From contig JAWKRR010000029.1 of assembly GCA_041389525.1 (NCBI GenBank), positions 1 to 64,000 on the forward strand: DNA of 64,000 bases, in the 5' to 3' direction. Positions 29,733-41,782 of this stretch are shown here, piece after piece. Position 1 is the stretch's first letter. Each line of letters starts with the position of its first letter. This stretch comes from JACKFB01 sp041389525 (GTDB lineage Bacteria > Myxococcota_A > UBA9042 > PHBI01 > JACKFB01). The notes below the pieces were generated by a model, which did no database searches, was not told the origin of the DNA, and saw only the letters and a program-made list of their open reading frames with translations. A program made the position numbers and the translations under genes.

Positions 29733-32700
29733 CGGGATGAAGCTGCAGGTCCCCGTCGCCAGACAGGGGTCGTCGGACAGCTCCGTTCCGTTCTTCGAGA
29801 AGTACCAGAGCAGCTGGTGGACCGTGAACGCGTTGATGTCGAAGGCCCGCTCGGGGATCGACGGTGGCACTCCGTGCGAACCGTTTCGCCGCAGATAGGG
29901 GATTCGAAAGGCGTTTACGCCGCCCGCGTCTTGCCAGGTCGGGCGCAGCGGTGGGTTCAGGTTGAACTCGGGCAGGGTCAATCGGTCCGTGCTGTTGTCG
30001 AGGTCCATCGCGTCGAAGTGGACCGACTCCACCGGAGTCTCGACCATGGCCGCACATCCCGCGTCAGTCTCGACGCAGAGCCCGTCGTAGAAGCAGGCGC
30101 TGCCTTCGCCGCAGGCCGCACAGGACCCGACATCGCCGCTGGCGTCGGGCGGCGCGTCGAAGAAGGTCTGGTAGCGCGCCTCTTCGCCCAGGCGCACGGG
30201 CGGGCAGACCCACTCGGTGTCGGGCACTTGGTGCGGGCAATAGCCCGAGTACGGCATTCGCTGCTGATAGCGGCCGGTCCGCTCGATGCCCTCGACGACG
30301 TGGTACTTCAGCAGCGTGTCCATGGCCGCTTGCCCCGCCACCGGGTCGGGCGCCAGCCGCCCGATGAGGCCCAGCGCGCGCGCCAGGGTGATGCCGGCCG
30401 AGATGGGGACGTCGGAGTCTCCGACCGTGTGGTACAGCGTGATTCGTGTGCGTTCGCCCCGATCTCGGGCTGCCTTTACATCGCCGGTCTCGTAGTCGTA
30501 GCTCAGCGGATCACGGCTCACGAAGCGCGCGTAGGTCGCGGGGTCGCCGGGCTCGATGGCGATCTGCGAGACGCTGAGCACGCGGCGCAGGTCCGGGCTC
30601 TGGCGCGTGTAGCCGAGGCCTTCGGCGATGCTGACCAGGGGCAGGCCGGCGCTGTAGTTGACTCCGCCGAAGACGAAGGGCTCCGCCACGCGCTCGATGG
30701 TCTCCTTGACCGGCCCGTCGAAGCCGTCCAGCACCATCACGCGGAGGCCGTCGCCAAGCTGCGAGGCCTGATGAGCGTCGACCGTCACGGGCAGCGGCGT
30801 GTTCTCGTCGATGCCGAGCAGGTCGCGGCGCTCGCCCAAGCGCAGCGCGTCCGAGGCGATGCCGACCCGCATCCGCAGGCTGTCGGGCACGGTCCCACGC
30901 ACCTCACGCCCGGTCCGCAGGTTCTGCACCACGATGCGGTCGCCCGGCTTCACCTTGGCGCTGATGTGAAAGACCGGCCGCCAGGACTGATTGACCTTGG
31001 GCACGAGGAAGCCGATGTCGACGCGGCCGTCAGGCGCCGCCGCAGCGCCAGTCCCCTCGATGTGAGGCGCTACCGTGACGAAGGGCCCGAGGATCGGCAG
31101 CAGCACGCCCTCGGGCACGCCGAGGTTGGTGGAACGCGAGCCGACATGCACCAGCCCGCCCGCCGACGACACCGGCGCCGCCGAGGTGACCGCCGGCTCG
31201 ACGCCCGCGAGGATGGCGCTGGTGATGCCGCCGAGGCTCTGGCCCATGACATGCACCGCGTTGTCGTGCTCGCCGGCGCCGCGCTGGCCGTCGCCGTCGG
31301 TGTCCTGCCAGCCGCCGAGGTCCGGGACGCCGTCGCCGTTGAAGTCCGCGAGCAGGTTGGGCGAGCCGTCGCCGTTGGTGTCGGTCTCCATCAGGCGCCG
31401 CCCGTCCACCGCGCGCAGCGTGCGGATGAACTGCATGTGGTCGATCTGCTCTTGGCGCAGCATGTCGCGGGTGTGGAAGATGTCGGCGGTCCAGAAATCG
31501 GTGCCGTTGTCGCGCTCGCCGATGAGCCCGTCGAGGTCCAGGTCACGCGCCCGCCCGCCCTGGTAGGCGTTGTAGAAGGAGCGCAGGCCGAAGGCGTCGA
31601 GCGCGATCTCGAGCAGCGCGGCGATGGCCTTCTCGTCGGCCGGGATGATGAGCCCGTGACCCGGCGCCTCCAGCCCGCACAGCGCGAAGCCCGCCTTGGC
31701 CATCGGGCCGGCGAAGCCGAGGATCTCGAAGGTGGCGCCTGAGTATCCGTGACCGTAGATGATCACCGGGAAGGGCGGCTTGTGGGTCTCGGTGGCCTTG
31801 GGGATGGCGCACAAAAACGGCACCCGCGACGGCGCCCAGTTGGCGTGGCCGGTGCGCAGGTCGACGTCGAAGATCTCGTCCTGATCGTCGGGGTACATCT
31901 CGGTCGCGCGGCCGTCCTTGTCGACCAGGAAGTTCGGGCTGATGAAGTCCGCGCGCACCCAGTAGTCGACGTGCTCCGCCTCGACAGCCAGCTTCTGGCC
32001 CGCCCCCGGCGTCTCGAGGATCTGGCCGGACAGGGGCGCGACGATGGGCAGCAGCACGTCGACCGGCAGCGTGAAGGGCGCGGGCGGGAGCACGCCGTCT
32101 TCGTCAGCGTCGCGGGCGATCTTGGGCCGAAACGAGTCCAGCGGGACGTTGTCCCCAAGGACCTCCCCGAGGGGGCCCGCGCCGTAGAGGCCGTCGCGGA
32201 TAGCGCGCAGCTCACGCGAGGGGGTACCGGTCGTGAAAACCCAGGCAAACGCTACGTCTTTGATCCCCAGCCCGTGGCAAGGGAGCAGCTCCTCGAGCTG
32301 TGCCAGGGCGTCCATCTGGCGCGCCGGGCCCAGGCCCTCAAAGGGTGAACGAATCGGCTGGCCGTCCTCGCCCTTGAGGTTGCGGGTCAGCACCACCGCG
32401 TAGCGCGTCGCCTCCTCGAGCGGGATCAGGGGCCACGCGATCAGGGTGTTGGTCTCGCGCTCGTAGAAGGTGATGAGGTCGTCGGCCTCGAGCGAGCTCT
32501 TGCCGTCGCGGGTGTTCGGCTTGTCGAGCTTGCCGTCGAAGTCGGTGTCCTCGTAGGGGTCGAGCTTGCCGTTGCCGTTGAGGTCCTCGTCGACGGTCTC
32601 GAAGATGAGATTTGAAGCGCCAGCCCGAGGATCGTCGCCGAACGCGCAGTCGACGGGCTCGCAGATGAAGTCGCCCTCCCACAGATTGAAGTGGTACTGG

Positions 32701-33224
32701 CAGGGCCGGTCCAGCATCAGCGGGTAGGCGCCGCCGCCCACGTCGAGGCGGGCGAGGCGGTCGTCTTCGCCGGTGCCACAGGCCGCGCCGTCGCCGAGGC
32801 GTATCAGCAGGATCCCGTCGTTGGAGACGTCGTCGCCGTCGTTCTGGCGCTTCTCCAGGTCGAGGAAGTCCAGGGGCGCGTCGAAGCGCACGGTCAGCGG
32901 GGCGAGGAGGCCGAAGCCGTCCAGTTCGTCGAGGCGCTCGCGGAACCGGCGCTCGGCCGCGGTCTCCGCCTCCTTCGAGATGTTGATACGGCGGCCGGTG
33001 GGCGAGGTCTCGTCCAAGCGCGTCGCGGCGTCATTGGGGAAGGGGATCTCGGGGAACGGCCGCGCCTCGATGTTCCAGAGCACGCGGGGGCCGCTGCCTG
33101 AGAGGGGCGCGGCGAGGCTGGCGGGGCGATCCCCGGCACACGCGGCGAGCATCGCGATGACCGCGAAGAGCGCAAAAGAGCGAGAGACCATCGTGAAAAA
33201 TCCGCGTGGGGCTGTGGTTTTCAT
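29721..33224 (-). CDS. large lipase-like lipoprotein (virulence-factor lipase type)
   Basis: A protein of about 1167 residues (1156 if the ATG at 33191 is used). The signal peptide ends in a lipobox (MLAAC). The segment PEIPFPNDAATRLD resembles the N-terminal domain of Pla-1/VolA-type extracellular lipases. The hydrolase core has YGHGYSG (oxyanion region) and the elbow GQSLGG. Ca-binding-like Asp loops occur at DEDLNGNGKLDPYEDTD and DTNGDGSPNLLADFNGDG. The C-terminal region has a Cys-rich cluster. It is probably a surface or secreted lipase/esterase, with some uncertainty over the exact family. Both candidate starts have weak ribosome sites. The gene ends in a tandemly duplicated tip. Confidence 0.75.
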   Translation of the reverse strand: MKTTAPRGFFTMVSRSFALFAVIAMLAACAGDRPASLAAPLSGSGPRVLWNIEARPFPEIPFPNDAATRLDETSPTGRRINISKEAETAAERRFRERLDELDGFGLLAPLTVRFDAPLDFLDLEKRQNDGDDVSNDGILLIRLGDGAACGTGEDDRLARLDVGGGAYPLMLDRPCQYHFNLWEGDFICEPVDCAFGDDPRAGASNLIFETVDEDLNGNGKLDPYEDTDFDGKLDKPNTRDGKSSLEADDLITFYERETNTLIAWPLIPLEEATRYAVVLTRNLKGEDGQPIRSPFEGLGPARQMDALAQLEELLPCHGLGIKDVAFAWVFTTGTPSRELRAIRDGLYGAGPLGEVLGDNVPLDSFRPKIARDADEDGVLPPAPFTLPVDVLLPIVAPLSGQILETPGAGQKLAVEAEHVDYWVRADFISPNFLVDKDGRATEMYPDDQDEIFDVDLRTGHANWAPSRVPFLCAIPKATETHKPPFPVIIYGHGYSGATFEILGFAGPMAKAGFALCGLEAPGHGLIIPADEKAIAALLEIALDAFGLRSFYNAYQGGRARDLDLDGLIGERDNGTDFWTADIFHTRDMLRQEQIDHMQFIRTLRAVDGRRLMETDTNGDGSPNLLADFNGDGVPDLGGWQDTDGDGQRGAGEHDNAVHVMGQSLGGITSAILAGVEPAVTSAAPVSSAGGLVHVGSRSTNLGVPEGVLLPILGPFVTVAPHIEGTGAAAAPDGRVDIGFLVPKVNQSWRPVFHISAKVKPGDRIVVQNLRTGREVRGTVPDSLRMRVGIASDALRLGERRDLLGIDENTPLPVTVDAHQASQLGDGLRVMVLDGFDGPVKETIERVAEPFVFGGVNYSAGLPLVSIAEGLGYTRQSPDLRRVLSVSQIAIEPGDPATYARFVSRDPLSYDYETGDVKAARDRGERTRITLYHTVGDSDVPISAGITLARALGLIGRLAPDPVAGQAAMDTLLKYHVVEGIERTGRYQQRMPYSGYCPHQVPDTEWVCPPVRLGEEARYQTFFDAPPDASGDVGSCAACGEGSACFYDGLCVETDAGCAAMVETPVESVHFDAMDLDNSTDRLTLPEFNLNPPLRPTWQDAGGVNAFRIPYLRRNGSHGVPPSIPERAFDINAFTVHQLLWYFSKNGTELSDDPCLATGTCSFIPWMN

Positions 33225-33360
33225 CGCGACGATGATGCCCAACAAGGTGGTCGGTGCAAGGGTTTGCCGAGCGATATCGACGATTGCGGGCGAATTGTGG
33301 CGGCGGTTGGCGTCGGGGCCGGTGGCGGTGACAATGGGGGGGCGAGGAGGCGAGCGCGCC

Positions 33361-33729
33361 ATGGAGATGCTGACGGAACATGAGCTGGGCGTCCTGCACG
33401 AGGCGCTGCTGGCGCTGAAGGCGGAGCTGGAGGCTGGGCTCGCCCAGAGCCGCGAGGCCGCGCAGGTGGTGGACCTGGATGACCCGATTGGGCGGCTCAG
33501 TCGCATGGACGCCCTGCAGCAGCAGGCGATGGCGCAGGCGGGGCGAGAGCGGTCTCGGCAGCGACTTGACCGGGTGCAGGCGGCGCTGCGGCGGGTCAAG
33601 GTCGACGAGTATGGCGAGTGCCTCCGCTGCGACGAGCCGATCGGGTTCGGGCGCTTGGAGGCGGCGCCGGAGGTGGCGACCTGCGTGCGTTGCCAAGGCG
33701 AGATCGAGGGCGGGCGTCACCGCGGGTGA
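33361..33729 (+). CDS. DksA/TraR family zinc-finger protein
   Basis: A 122-residue protein with a coiled-coil N-terminal part (ELGVLHEALLALKAEL, then MDALQQQAMAQAGRERSRQRL) and a C4 zinc finger near the C-terminus: CLRC, 17 residues, CVRC. DksA-type proteins bind the RNA polymerase secondary channel and modulate initiation; acidic residues at the coiled-coil tip (here DLDDP) are important. The frame extends upstream, but the ATG at 33361 begins the conserved part. It lies just upstream of the TPP riboswitch on the same strand, probably as a separate transcript. Confidence 0.85.
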   Translation: MEMLTEHELGVLHEALLALKAELEAGLAQSREAAQVVDLDDPIGRLSRMDALQQQAMAQAGRERSRQRLDRVQAALRRVKVDEYGECLRCDEPIGFGRLEAAPEVATCVRCQGEIEGGRHRG

Positions 33730-33764
33730 CTCGACCCACGAGTCGCTGTAGAGTCCGCCGACGA

Positions 33765-33845
33765 GCTGGGGGTGCGCTGGCACAGTGCCGACGCTGAGAA
33801 CATACCCCTCGAACCTGATCCGGGTCGTACCGGCGAAGGGAAGCG
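33765..33845 (+). promoter_or_regulatory. TPP riboswitch (THI element)
   Basis: The conserved core is clear: GGGGGTGC at about 33769, CTGAGA at 33793, ACCCCTCGAACCTGATCCGG at 33803-33822, then a GTACCGGCGAAGGGAAGC ending near 33844. These are the canonical thi-box positions, with the P1 stem formed by the ends. It lies about 75 bases before thiC and should switch thiC off when thiamine pyrophosphate is abundant. The mode (translation or transcription) cannot be read directly; no obvious downstream terminator was seen, which mildly favours control of translation initiation. Confidence 0.95.
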
Positions 33846-33921
33846 TCGCGGAGACGCCAGGACCGCCTGGATTCAGCCGCTGTGCGCCCCGTCGCCCACC
33901 GGTTGTCGCGAGGCGAGCAGC

Positions 33922-35790
<1,869 letters not shown>

Positions 35791-35838
35791 GCGGGGCGGC
35801 CGGCCGGCGCAGGGCCAGAGCGCCCCGGCCAGCCCCGG

Positions 35839-38724
35839 CTAGGGCGCGCCGACGTCGTAGGTGCAGGTCTTGCCGCCCGGCGGCGTCCAGGTGCCGTCGG
35901 CGTCCGCGTCGATGAAGATGGCGTTGGCCGTGAAGCGCGGGACGCGACGGGCCGCGAACTGCTCAAGGCCGCGCGGCAGCGACTTGGTGCCGAAGCCCAG
36001 CACGGCGATGTGCGCGTCGATGGTCACCGGCAACATCAGCGTGCCGTCGTACTTCACGATGGCGTCGGGGTCGGTGGTCTCGACCGTCATGACCTCGTCG
36101 CAGTTCGAGAACACCTTGAAGTGGGTCACATCGATCTGCGGCAGCGCCTCGATGTGTACCGAGAGCGCGACCATCCCGGCCGTCGGCACCACCGTGTCGC
36201 CCATCCCCGCCGAGCCCACCGAGACGCGCGCGAAGGCCCCGGTCGAGACCAGCACCCTGCCCTCCTGGTACGCCGAGGTAAGCTCGCTCTCCTTGAACTC
36301 GGTGATGTCCTCGGAGGCGGCCGGGAAGTAGGTCCGCGGGCTACCCAAATCCATCCCGTGGACGTCGGTGTTCCCGATGGCGCTGATGCGATGGCCCAGA
36401 TTCAAGAAGCTCTGCCAGTCGTCGAAATGCCCAGTGTCCTTCGGGCTCTTCGGGTCCACAAAGGGGTCGCGGTTTCCGTTCTGGTACTCGATGACGTCGA
36501 AGTTCCACGCCCACAGCTTCGCGGTGGCCGGCAGGCCGAACCGGGTCGGGTCCGTCTCGGCCACCTCGCCGGTCAGGCGGTCGTAGTCCACCAAGCACAT
36601 CCAGGCGCAGCCCTGACGCGGGTGGTTGAGCTGGGTGACCGCGGCGCCGCGCGCTCGCTCCGCGTCGAAGATCTGCTCGAGATCCAGCCCGTACCAGCGC
36701 ACAGGGCCTCCACGCGGGTCCTCCTCGGCGGGCAGGGGCTCGAGCCCGAACATGATCGTGTGCTCGGGCAGCGTCGCGGTGACCTCCTGACCGGCCACGG
36801 CCGTGATCCAGTCGGTGAGTCCTGCCTCTGTGACGCCCACGCGCCAGTCCGTGACGATCTCGTGGTCGGTGCCGATGGCGACGTCCAGGCCCTCGGCCGC
36901 GGCGGAGCGGATGCGGTCGGCCACCAAGATGTCGCTGTCGGCGCTGGGGCCGGCGTGCATGTGCGAGTCCGTGCTGAGCCAGCCCGTGGTGTCGACCAGG
37001 TGCGACAGGGAGACGTCCAGGGTCGCCGTTTGGCCCGCCGAGATCGTGATGGATCCTTGCCAATCGCTGTATTCGAAGCCGCGCGTGACGCTGACGTCGT
37101 AGGTCCCGGGGACCACCGGGCGCGTGTCCGGCATCCCGTCGGCGAAGATGAGGACGGAGCCGCCACCGCTCGGCCACAGGGTGATGCGCGAGGGCAGGCC
37201 CTGGCCGGTGTCGTCGGTGATGTCGTAGGCGAGGGCTCCGGGGGCGTCCAAGCTCAGATCGATGGTGGCGGGCTGGCCTAACTTGAACGGGATGGGGGCA
37301 GAGTCGGTGCGCCCGAGGGCTTTCGCGACGACGCGCAGGTCGGCGCCCAGGTCGGGCAGGTCCCCTCCGTATGCGCCGGCCGCGTCGGTGCGGAAGCTGT
37401 CGACCACCTGCCAGCTTCCCTTGTCGCCCTTCATCTGGACCTCCACGGTGGCGTCGGGAAGCGGGGACGCCGTGTCAGCAGCCGTGACGACCCCGGAGAG
37501 CGCGAGCGGCGCGTAGGTCGCTCCGCCCCAGGCGCCGGCGTTCGTCTTCAGCATCGACTCGGCCGCGGAGTTCATGTCCCAGCCGCCGACCGAGGCGTAG
37601 AAGCGGAAGAGGTGGCTGTCGTCAGCGCTGCCTGCCGGGCCGAGGACGGGCGGCGCGAGGAAGGTCGAGAGGTCCAGCAGGGCGTCGACGCCCGAGATAT
37701 TGACCGTGGCCATCTCCGCGTCGCCGATGGCCAGGGCCCACGCCCCGTCAGCCGCCAGCGAACCAAGCCAGGGGAAGCCCACGGCCAGGTTGAAGCCGCC
37801 GAAGCTGAACGTGGAGGCCCGGAAGATCACCGGCCGCGTGGTGTCGCCGAAGATGACCATGCCGCCGGCCAGGAGCGGCTGCTCGTCGGCCTCGGTGTTG
37901 CGAGCGTTCAGCTCCATCCGCAGCGTCTGGCTGCCGGGGTCGAGGATGTAGTCCAGGGTCCAGTCCACGCCCAGGGGCTCGCTGGGCAGCTTCTTGCCGC
38001 CGGAGGTTGCGATCTGCTTGATGAGCTCCAGCTCGACCAGCCACATGCGATCGTCGACGCCGTGGACGCGCACGCGGGCCTCGCCACCCGCCGATCCGTC
38101 CGATATCACCTCGATATTCGTGCCGTTGAAGGCGCGCAGCACCGAGCTGGCGAAGCTGCTGACGTTGGCGAAGCCCATGAGGATGGCGACCTCGCCGAAG
38201 CGCTCGGGGCCCGCTTGGGCGCAGCCATCCAGGGCCACGGCGTCGGCGAGGATGCCGGGGTAGTAGTAGTAGGTCTTCTGGGGGCCGAGCCCGGTGATGA
38301 TGAAGGCGGCGTTCTCGTTCATCAGCAGCCAGTCGCCCTGCCCGCCGAGGGCGTCGGGGCCCTCCATGCGCAGCTCGGGATCCTCGATGCGGCCTGCGTA
38401 GGTGCGGCCTGGGACGGGGCAGCCGAGCTTGAAGAGGGGCGCTGAGCCGGCGGGGGCGGGGGTCAGCGAGGGGTGGGTCGGGACGTCGGGCGGCACGTCC
38501 ATGGCGGCGTCGGGGGTGGCGTCGGGGGCGGCGTCGGCGTCGAGCGCGGCGTCCGGGACGGCGTCGACTTCGGCGCTGGCGTCCGCGTCGGCGCTGGCGT
38601 CGGCGTCGACGGTCGCGTCGCTTGAGTCATCACCGCAGCTCGCGACGAGCGCCGGCACGCTGAGGAGGAAGACCGCGGCGGCGGCGGCGCGGTTGAGACG
38701 GGACGCGAACGCTGGCATGGACAT
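35839..38724 (-). CDS. CehA/McbA-type PHP-domain metallohydrolase lipoprotein
   Basis: A 961-residue lipoprotein with a lipobox (ALVASC) and an Asp/Ala/Pro-rich tether of about 65 residues. The middle contains beta-sandwich modules of carboxypeptidase-regulatory type (LSGVVTAADTASPLPDATVEVQM, then DDTGQGLPSRITLWPSG). The catalytic PHP domain is C-terminal, with metal-binding motifs DSHMHAG, GTDHE, NHPRQG and GNTDVHG. Families of this type include carbamate and phosphoester hydrolases, but the substrate here is unknown. The ATG at 38724 follows GGAGAG. Its 3' end lies only 48 bases from the thiC stop, convergent, with no shared function implied. Confidence 0.85.
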   Translation of the reverse strand: MSMPAFASRLNRAAAAAVFLLSVPALVASCGDDSSDATVDADASADADASAEVDAVPDAALDADAAPDATPDAAMDVPPDVPTHPSLTPAPAGSAPLFKLGCPVPGRTYAGRIEDPELRMEGPDALGGQGDWLLMNENAAFIITGLGPQKTYYYYPGILADAVALDGCAQAGPERFGEVAILMGFANVSSFASSVLRAFNGTNIEVISDGSAGGEARVRVHGVDDRMWLVELELIKQIATSGGKKLPSEPLGVDWTLDYILDPGSQTLRMELNARNTEADEQPLLAGGMVIFGDTTRPVIFRASTFSFGGFNLAVGFPWLGSLAADGAWALAIGDAEMATVNISGVDALLDLSTFLAPPVLGPAGSADDSHLFRFYASVGGWDMNSAAESMLKTNAGAWGGATYAPLALSGVVTAADTASPLPDATVEVQMKGDKGSWQVVDSFRTDAAGAYGGDLPDLGADLRVVAKALGRTDSAPIPFKLGQPATIDLSLDAPGALAYDITDDTGQGLPSRITLWPSGGGSVLIFADGMPDTRPVVPGTYDVSVTRGFEYSDWQGSITISAGQTATLDVSLSHLVDTTGWLSTDSHMHAGPSADSDILVADRIRSAAAEGLDVAIGTDHEIVTDWRVGVTEAGLTDWITAVAGQEVTATLPEHTIMFGLEPLPAEEDPRGGPVRWYGLDLEQIFDAERARGAAVTQLNHPRQGCAWMCLVDYDRLTGEVAETDPTRFGLPATAKLWAWNFDVIEYQNGNRDPFVDPKSPKDTGHFDDWQSFLNLGHRISAIGNTDVHGMDLGSPRTYFPAASEDITEFKESELTSAYQEGRVLVSTGAFARVSVGSAGMGDTVVPTAGMVALSVHIEALPQIDVTHFKVFSNCDEVMTVETTDPDAIVKYDGTLMLPVTIDAHIAVLGFGTKSLPRGLEQFAARRVPRFTANAIFIDADADGTWTPPGGKTCTYDVGAP

Positions 38725-38815
38725 TGGCTCTCCGGTGCGCGGGTGACGGCCGCGCGACGCGGAGGCTAGCACTCCGGGAGAGCCGGGTTCCATGGCGAAA
38801 GGCGGCGTCGGTCGA

Positions 38816-39550
38816 TCAATCGTCGGGGAGGTCGGGGTGATCGCCCTTGAGGAGCAGGCCAGGCAGGAAGCGGTCGACGGTGTGCTGGACGACGACGGCG
38901 CCCGCGGCGGCCGAGGCCATGAGGCGCTCGAGGGGGTTTGAGGCGCGCGGGGTCGCGTCGGGGCGGTGATCTCGCGATTCGTCAGGCGGTGGCGGGGAAA
39001 TCGGGACATCGAGTTCGACGAGCGCGCCATCCTGGGCCACGACGATGCTGCCCTGTGCGACGTCCTCGAGCAGGCGGCGCATGGGCAGGTTGGTCGCCAG
39101 GACGGTCGCGCGGAAGTGGGTGACGCCGTGGCTGCGCGCGGCGTCGGCGAGGCGGCGGAGCAGCAGGCGGCCGAGGCCGACCCCCTGGGCCGTGTCGATG
39201 ATGGTCACGGCGGCTTCGGCGATCTCGGTCTCGCCCGGCAGCACGATGTAGCGGGCGACGCCGACGCCTTCACGCTCGCGGCCGCGGGAATCCAGGCGCG
39301 CGGCGCCGATGGCGAGGTGGCGCACGCCGTCGACCTCGGTGAGGTAGCGCAGCTCGGCGTCGGTCAGGCGCGCCTTCGCGGTCAAGAAGCGGCGGTATTG
39401 CGACTCCGGCGAGAGCTTCCCGAGGGCGCGCACGAGCAGGCGCTTGTCCGAGGCGCGGATGAGGCGAAGGCGCACCCGCCCGAGCGGAGGCAGCACGCAC
39501 TCTTCGCGCCAATCGCCGTCGTAGGTCGTGGTCGGTGGCTCTGCCTGCAT
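38816..39550 (-). CDS. GNAT-family N-acetyltransferase
   Basis: A 244-residue protein. A GNAT fold covers about residues 20-190 with the acetyl-CoA-binding loop TAQGVGLGRLLLRRL and strands FRATVLATNLPMRRLLE following. The remaining C-terminus is a Pro-rich linker and a short hydrophobic tail. It probably acetylates a small molecule or protein amine; the substrate is unknown. The ATG at 39550 follows GGAGA, so the basic upstream stretch of the longer frame is not used. It is transcribed divergently from the DEAD-box helicase across a 550-base gap. Confidence 0.8.
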   Translation of the reverse strand: MQAEPPTTTYDGDWREECVLPPLGRVRLRLIRASDKRLLVRALGKLSPESQYRRFLTAKARLTDAELRYLTEVDGVRHLAIGAARLDSRGREREGVGVARYIVLPGETEIAEAAVTIIDTAQGVGLGRLLLRRLADAARSHGVTHFRATVLATNLPMRRLLEDVAQGSIVVAQDGALVELDVPISPPPPDESRDHRPDATPRASNPLERLMASAAAGAVVVQHTVDRFLPGLLLKGDHPDLPDD

Positions 39551-40099
39551 CGTCTCCAGCCGCCCCGCGCCCCGCCAGCGACGGCGAGACCAAGCAGCAC
39601 GACGGCGACCGAGGGAGTTCGGCACCGTCGGTGGCGCGCGAGGCGCCGCTGCCGGGCCAATATACCCGAAAGTCGAGCACCTCATCCTTAGTATGGGGCC
39701 CCGTCGCGCTGGGCCCGCCCCTCGGTCGCGGACGACGGCGAGGCGGCGCCGGGACGCCGGAGGGATCTGGCCGCCGCCGCGGAGGCCACGCAGTCGCTGG
39801 GCCCTGCGGCGGGCGCGCGGCCCGGTGATTCGGGATGGGAACTAGCGAGGATCCCTTGACTTTTCGAGCCCTGAAGCCCACCGTGTCTGCTGAATGAGCA
39901 CAGGTTGCGCGACACTCGAAGCAGGCATCCGTACCAGGATGCAAGGCAGAACCGGCGTACACGCTGCCGGGAAGGGGACCCCACGGGTCACCGACTTCCG
40001 GCCGCCCGTGACGCCTGCTGCCAGCGCCGGCGCGAGTCATTTCTCACTCCATCGTCGCCCGGACGCCGCACCCTTGTGCCCGAATAAGGAAATAACCGA
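39551..40099. other. long divergent intergenic region
   Basis: About 550 bases between the acetyltransferase and the helicase. Short frames in it are Arg/Pro-rich shadows. A TTGACT at 39856 could be a -35 box, but no convincing -10 follows at the right distance. The distance suggests that the helicase may have a long 5' leader, but no known RNA motif was recognised. The last bases before the helicase (AAGGA at 40086) form its ribosome site. Confidence 0.4.
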
Positions 40100-41701
40100 T
40101 TGAATTTCAATAGCTTGAAGCTCCCCGAACCACTGCTGCGCGCGGTGGCGGACCTGGGCTTCGAAACCCCGACGCCCATCCAGGCTCAGGGACTTCCCAT
40201 CCTCTTGACGGGCGCCGACATCGCCGGACAGGCCCAGACGGGCACCGGCAAGACCGCGTGCTTCTTGCTCGGCACCATGACGCGACTGCTCGAGGTCCCA
40301 CGACCCGAGGACGGCAGCCCGCGCGCCCTCATCGTGGCCCCGACGCGCGAGCTGGCGATTCAGATCGCCTCGGACGCGGTGCAGCTCGGCGTGCACACGT
40401 CGCTCGAGATCGGCCTCTGCTACGGCGGCGTCGACTGGGACAAGCAGGCCTCGCGCCTGCGCGACGGCGTGGACATCGTCGTCGGCACCCCCGGACGACT
40501 GCTGGATTTCTACCGAAATCGCGTGCTGCGGCTTGGGAAGATCGAGTCGTTCGTGCTCGACGAAGCCGACCGCATGTTCGACATGGGCTTCATCAAGGAC
40601 ATCACGGCGCTCTTCCGCGCGATTCCCGCGAAGCACCTGCGGCAGTCGATGCTGTTCTCGGCGACCCTGAGCGAGTCGGTGATGCGCCTCGCCTGGCGCT
40701 TCATGAACGACCCGGTCGAGGTGTCGGTCACGCCCGACGAGATCGTCGTCGACCACATCGACCAGTACCTCTACCACGTGGCGTCGCGCGAGAAGATGCC
40801 GCTGTTGCTGGGGTTGCTGAAGCGCGAAAACCCAGAGCGGGCGCTGGTCTTCGTCAACACCAAGCGCGTCGGCGAAGAGCTGACGTGGCGCCTCAACCAC
40901 AACGGGTATCCCGCGGCCTACATGTCGGGGGACATCCCGCAGAAGAAGCGCCAGAAGATCATCGAGGCGTTCAGGGCCGGGAAGATCGACCTGCTGGTGG
41001 CGACCGACGTGGCGAGCCGCGGCATCCACGTCGACGACATCACGCACGTCTTCAACTACGACGTGCCCGACGACGCCGAAGACTACGTCCACCGCATCGG
41101 CCGCACCGCGCGCGCCGGCGCCGAGGGCAAGTCGATGACCTTCTGCTGCGAGAACTACGCGGTGAATCTGCAGGGCGTCGAGCGATACATCGACGGGAAG
41201 ATCCCGTCGGTCTTCGTCGAGGACGTGCTGATGGAGCCCGACCGGGCCGGGCGTTTCCCGCGCACGCGGGGGCGGGTCTACACGGGCTGGCCGCCCGAGG
41301 GTGACCGCAACGACGAGCGGGCCGGCGAGTCGGGACGTGACGGCGGACGCGATGGCGGACGTGACGGCGGGCGGCGCAAGCGTCGCGACGAGGGCGCGAG
41401 CGCGGGTGGGCCACCGCCGAAACGGACTCGCAAGCGGAAGACCGCGGACGACGGCGCGGTGAGCGCTGACGCGGGCGCCGCGAACGGGGGCGCGAGCGAT
41501 GGCGGCGGCGAGGCCGCGGCGGGCCAAAGCAACGGTGCTCCGGCGCCGCGGGCGCGACGCAGCAAGGCCCCGGCGGCGGCGGCCTCCGAGTCGGGCGACG
41601 GCGGCGCGAAGGCCTCGGCGGGCCGCTCGAGGTCGGGACGGAAGCGCTCGCGTCGGAAGATCGGCGACGGTCAGGGACTCACCGAGTCCGCCGACAGCTG
41701 A
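40100..41701 (+). CDS. DEAD-box ATP-dependent RNA helicase
   Basis: A 533-residue RNA helicase. Motifs in order: Q-motif (GFETPTPIQAQ), I (AQTGTGKT), Ia (PTRELA), GG/TPGR, II (DEAD), III (SAT), IV (VFVNTK), V (ATDVASRGIHV) and VI (HRIGRTARAG). After about residue 385 the tail is low-complexity and rich in Arg, Gly, Ala and Asp, as in RhlB/RhlE-type helicases that join RNA degradosomes or assist ribosome assembly in the cold. The start is TTG at 40100, with AAGGA ten bases upstream; no ATG lies before the Q-motif. Confidence 0.95.
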   Translation: MNFNSLKLPEPLLRAVADLGFETPTPIQAQGLPILLTGADIAGQAQTGTGKTACFLLGTMTRLLEVPRPEDGSPRALIVAPTRELAIQIASDAVQLGVHTSLEIGLCYGGVDWDKQASRLRDGVDIVVGTPGRLLDFYRNRVLRLGKIESFVLDEADRMFDMGFIKDITALFRAIPAKHLRQSMLFSATLSESVMRLAWRFMNDPVEVSVTPDEIVVDHIDQYLYHVASREKMPLLLGLLKRENPERALVFVNTKRVGEELTWRLNHNGYPAAYMSGDIPQKKRQKIIEAFRAGKIDLLVATDVASRGIHVDDITHVFNYDVPDDAEDYVHRIGRTARAGAEGKSMTFCCENYAVNLQGVERYIDGKIPSVFVEDVLMEPDRAGRFPRTRGRVYTGWPPEGDRNDERAGESGRDGGRDGGRDGGRRKRRDEGASAGGPPPKRTRKRKTADDGAVSADAGAANGGASDGGGEAAAGQSNGAPAPRARRSKAPAAAASESGDGGAKASAGRSRSGRKRSRRKIGDGQGLTESADS

Positions 41702-41782
41702 TCGAGGCGCCGGTAGCCGCCGGTCCATCGTGCCGGCGGCGCCGCCTCGAGAGCGCTCGGGCGAAGCGTCGGTTCCGCGCGG

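Noticed and set aside
39856..39885. TTGACT as a helicase promoter
   Set aside because: No convincing -10 element follows at 16-18 bases.
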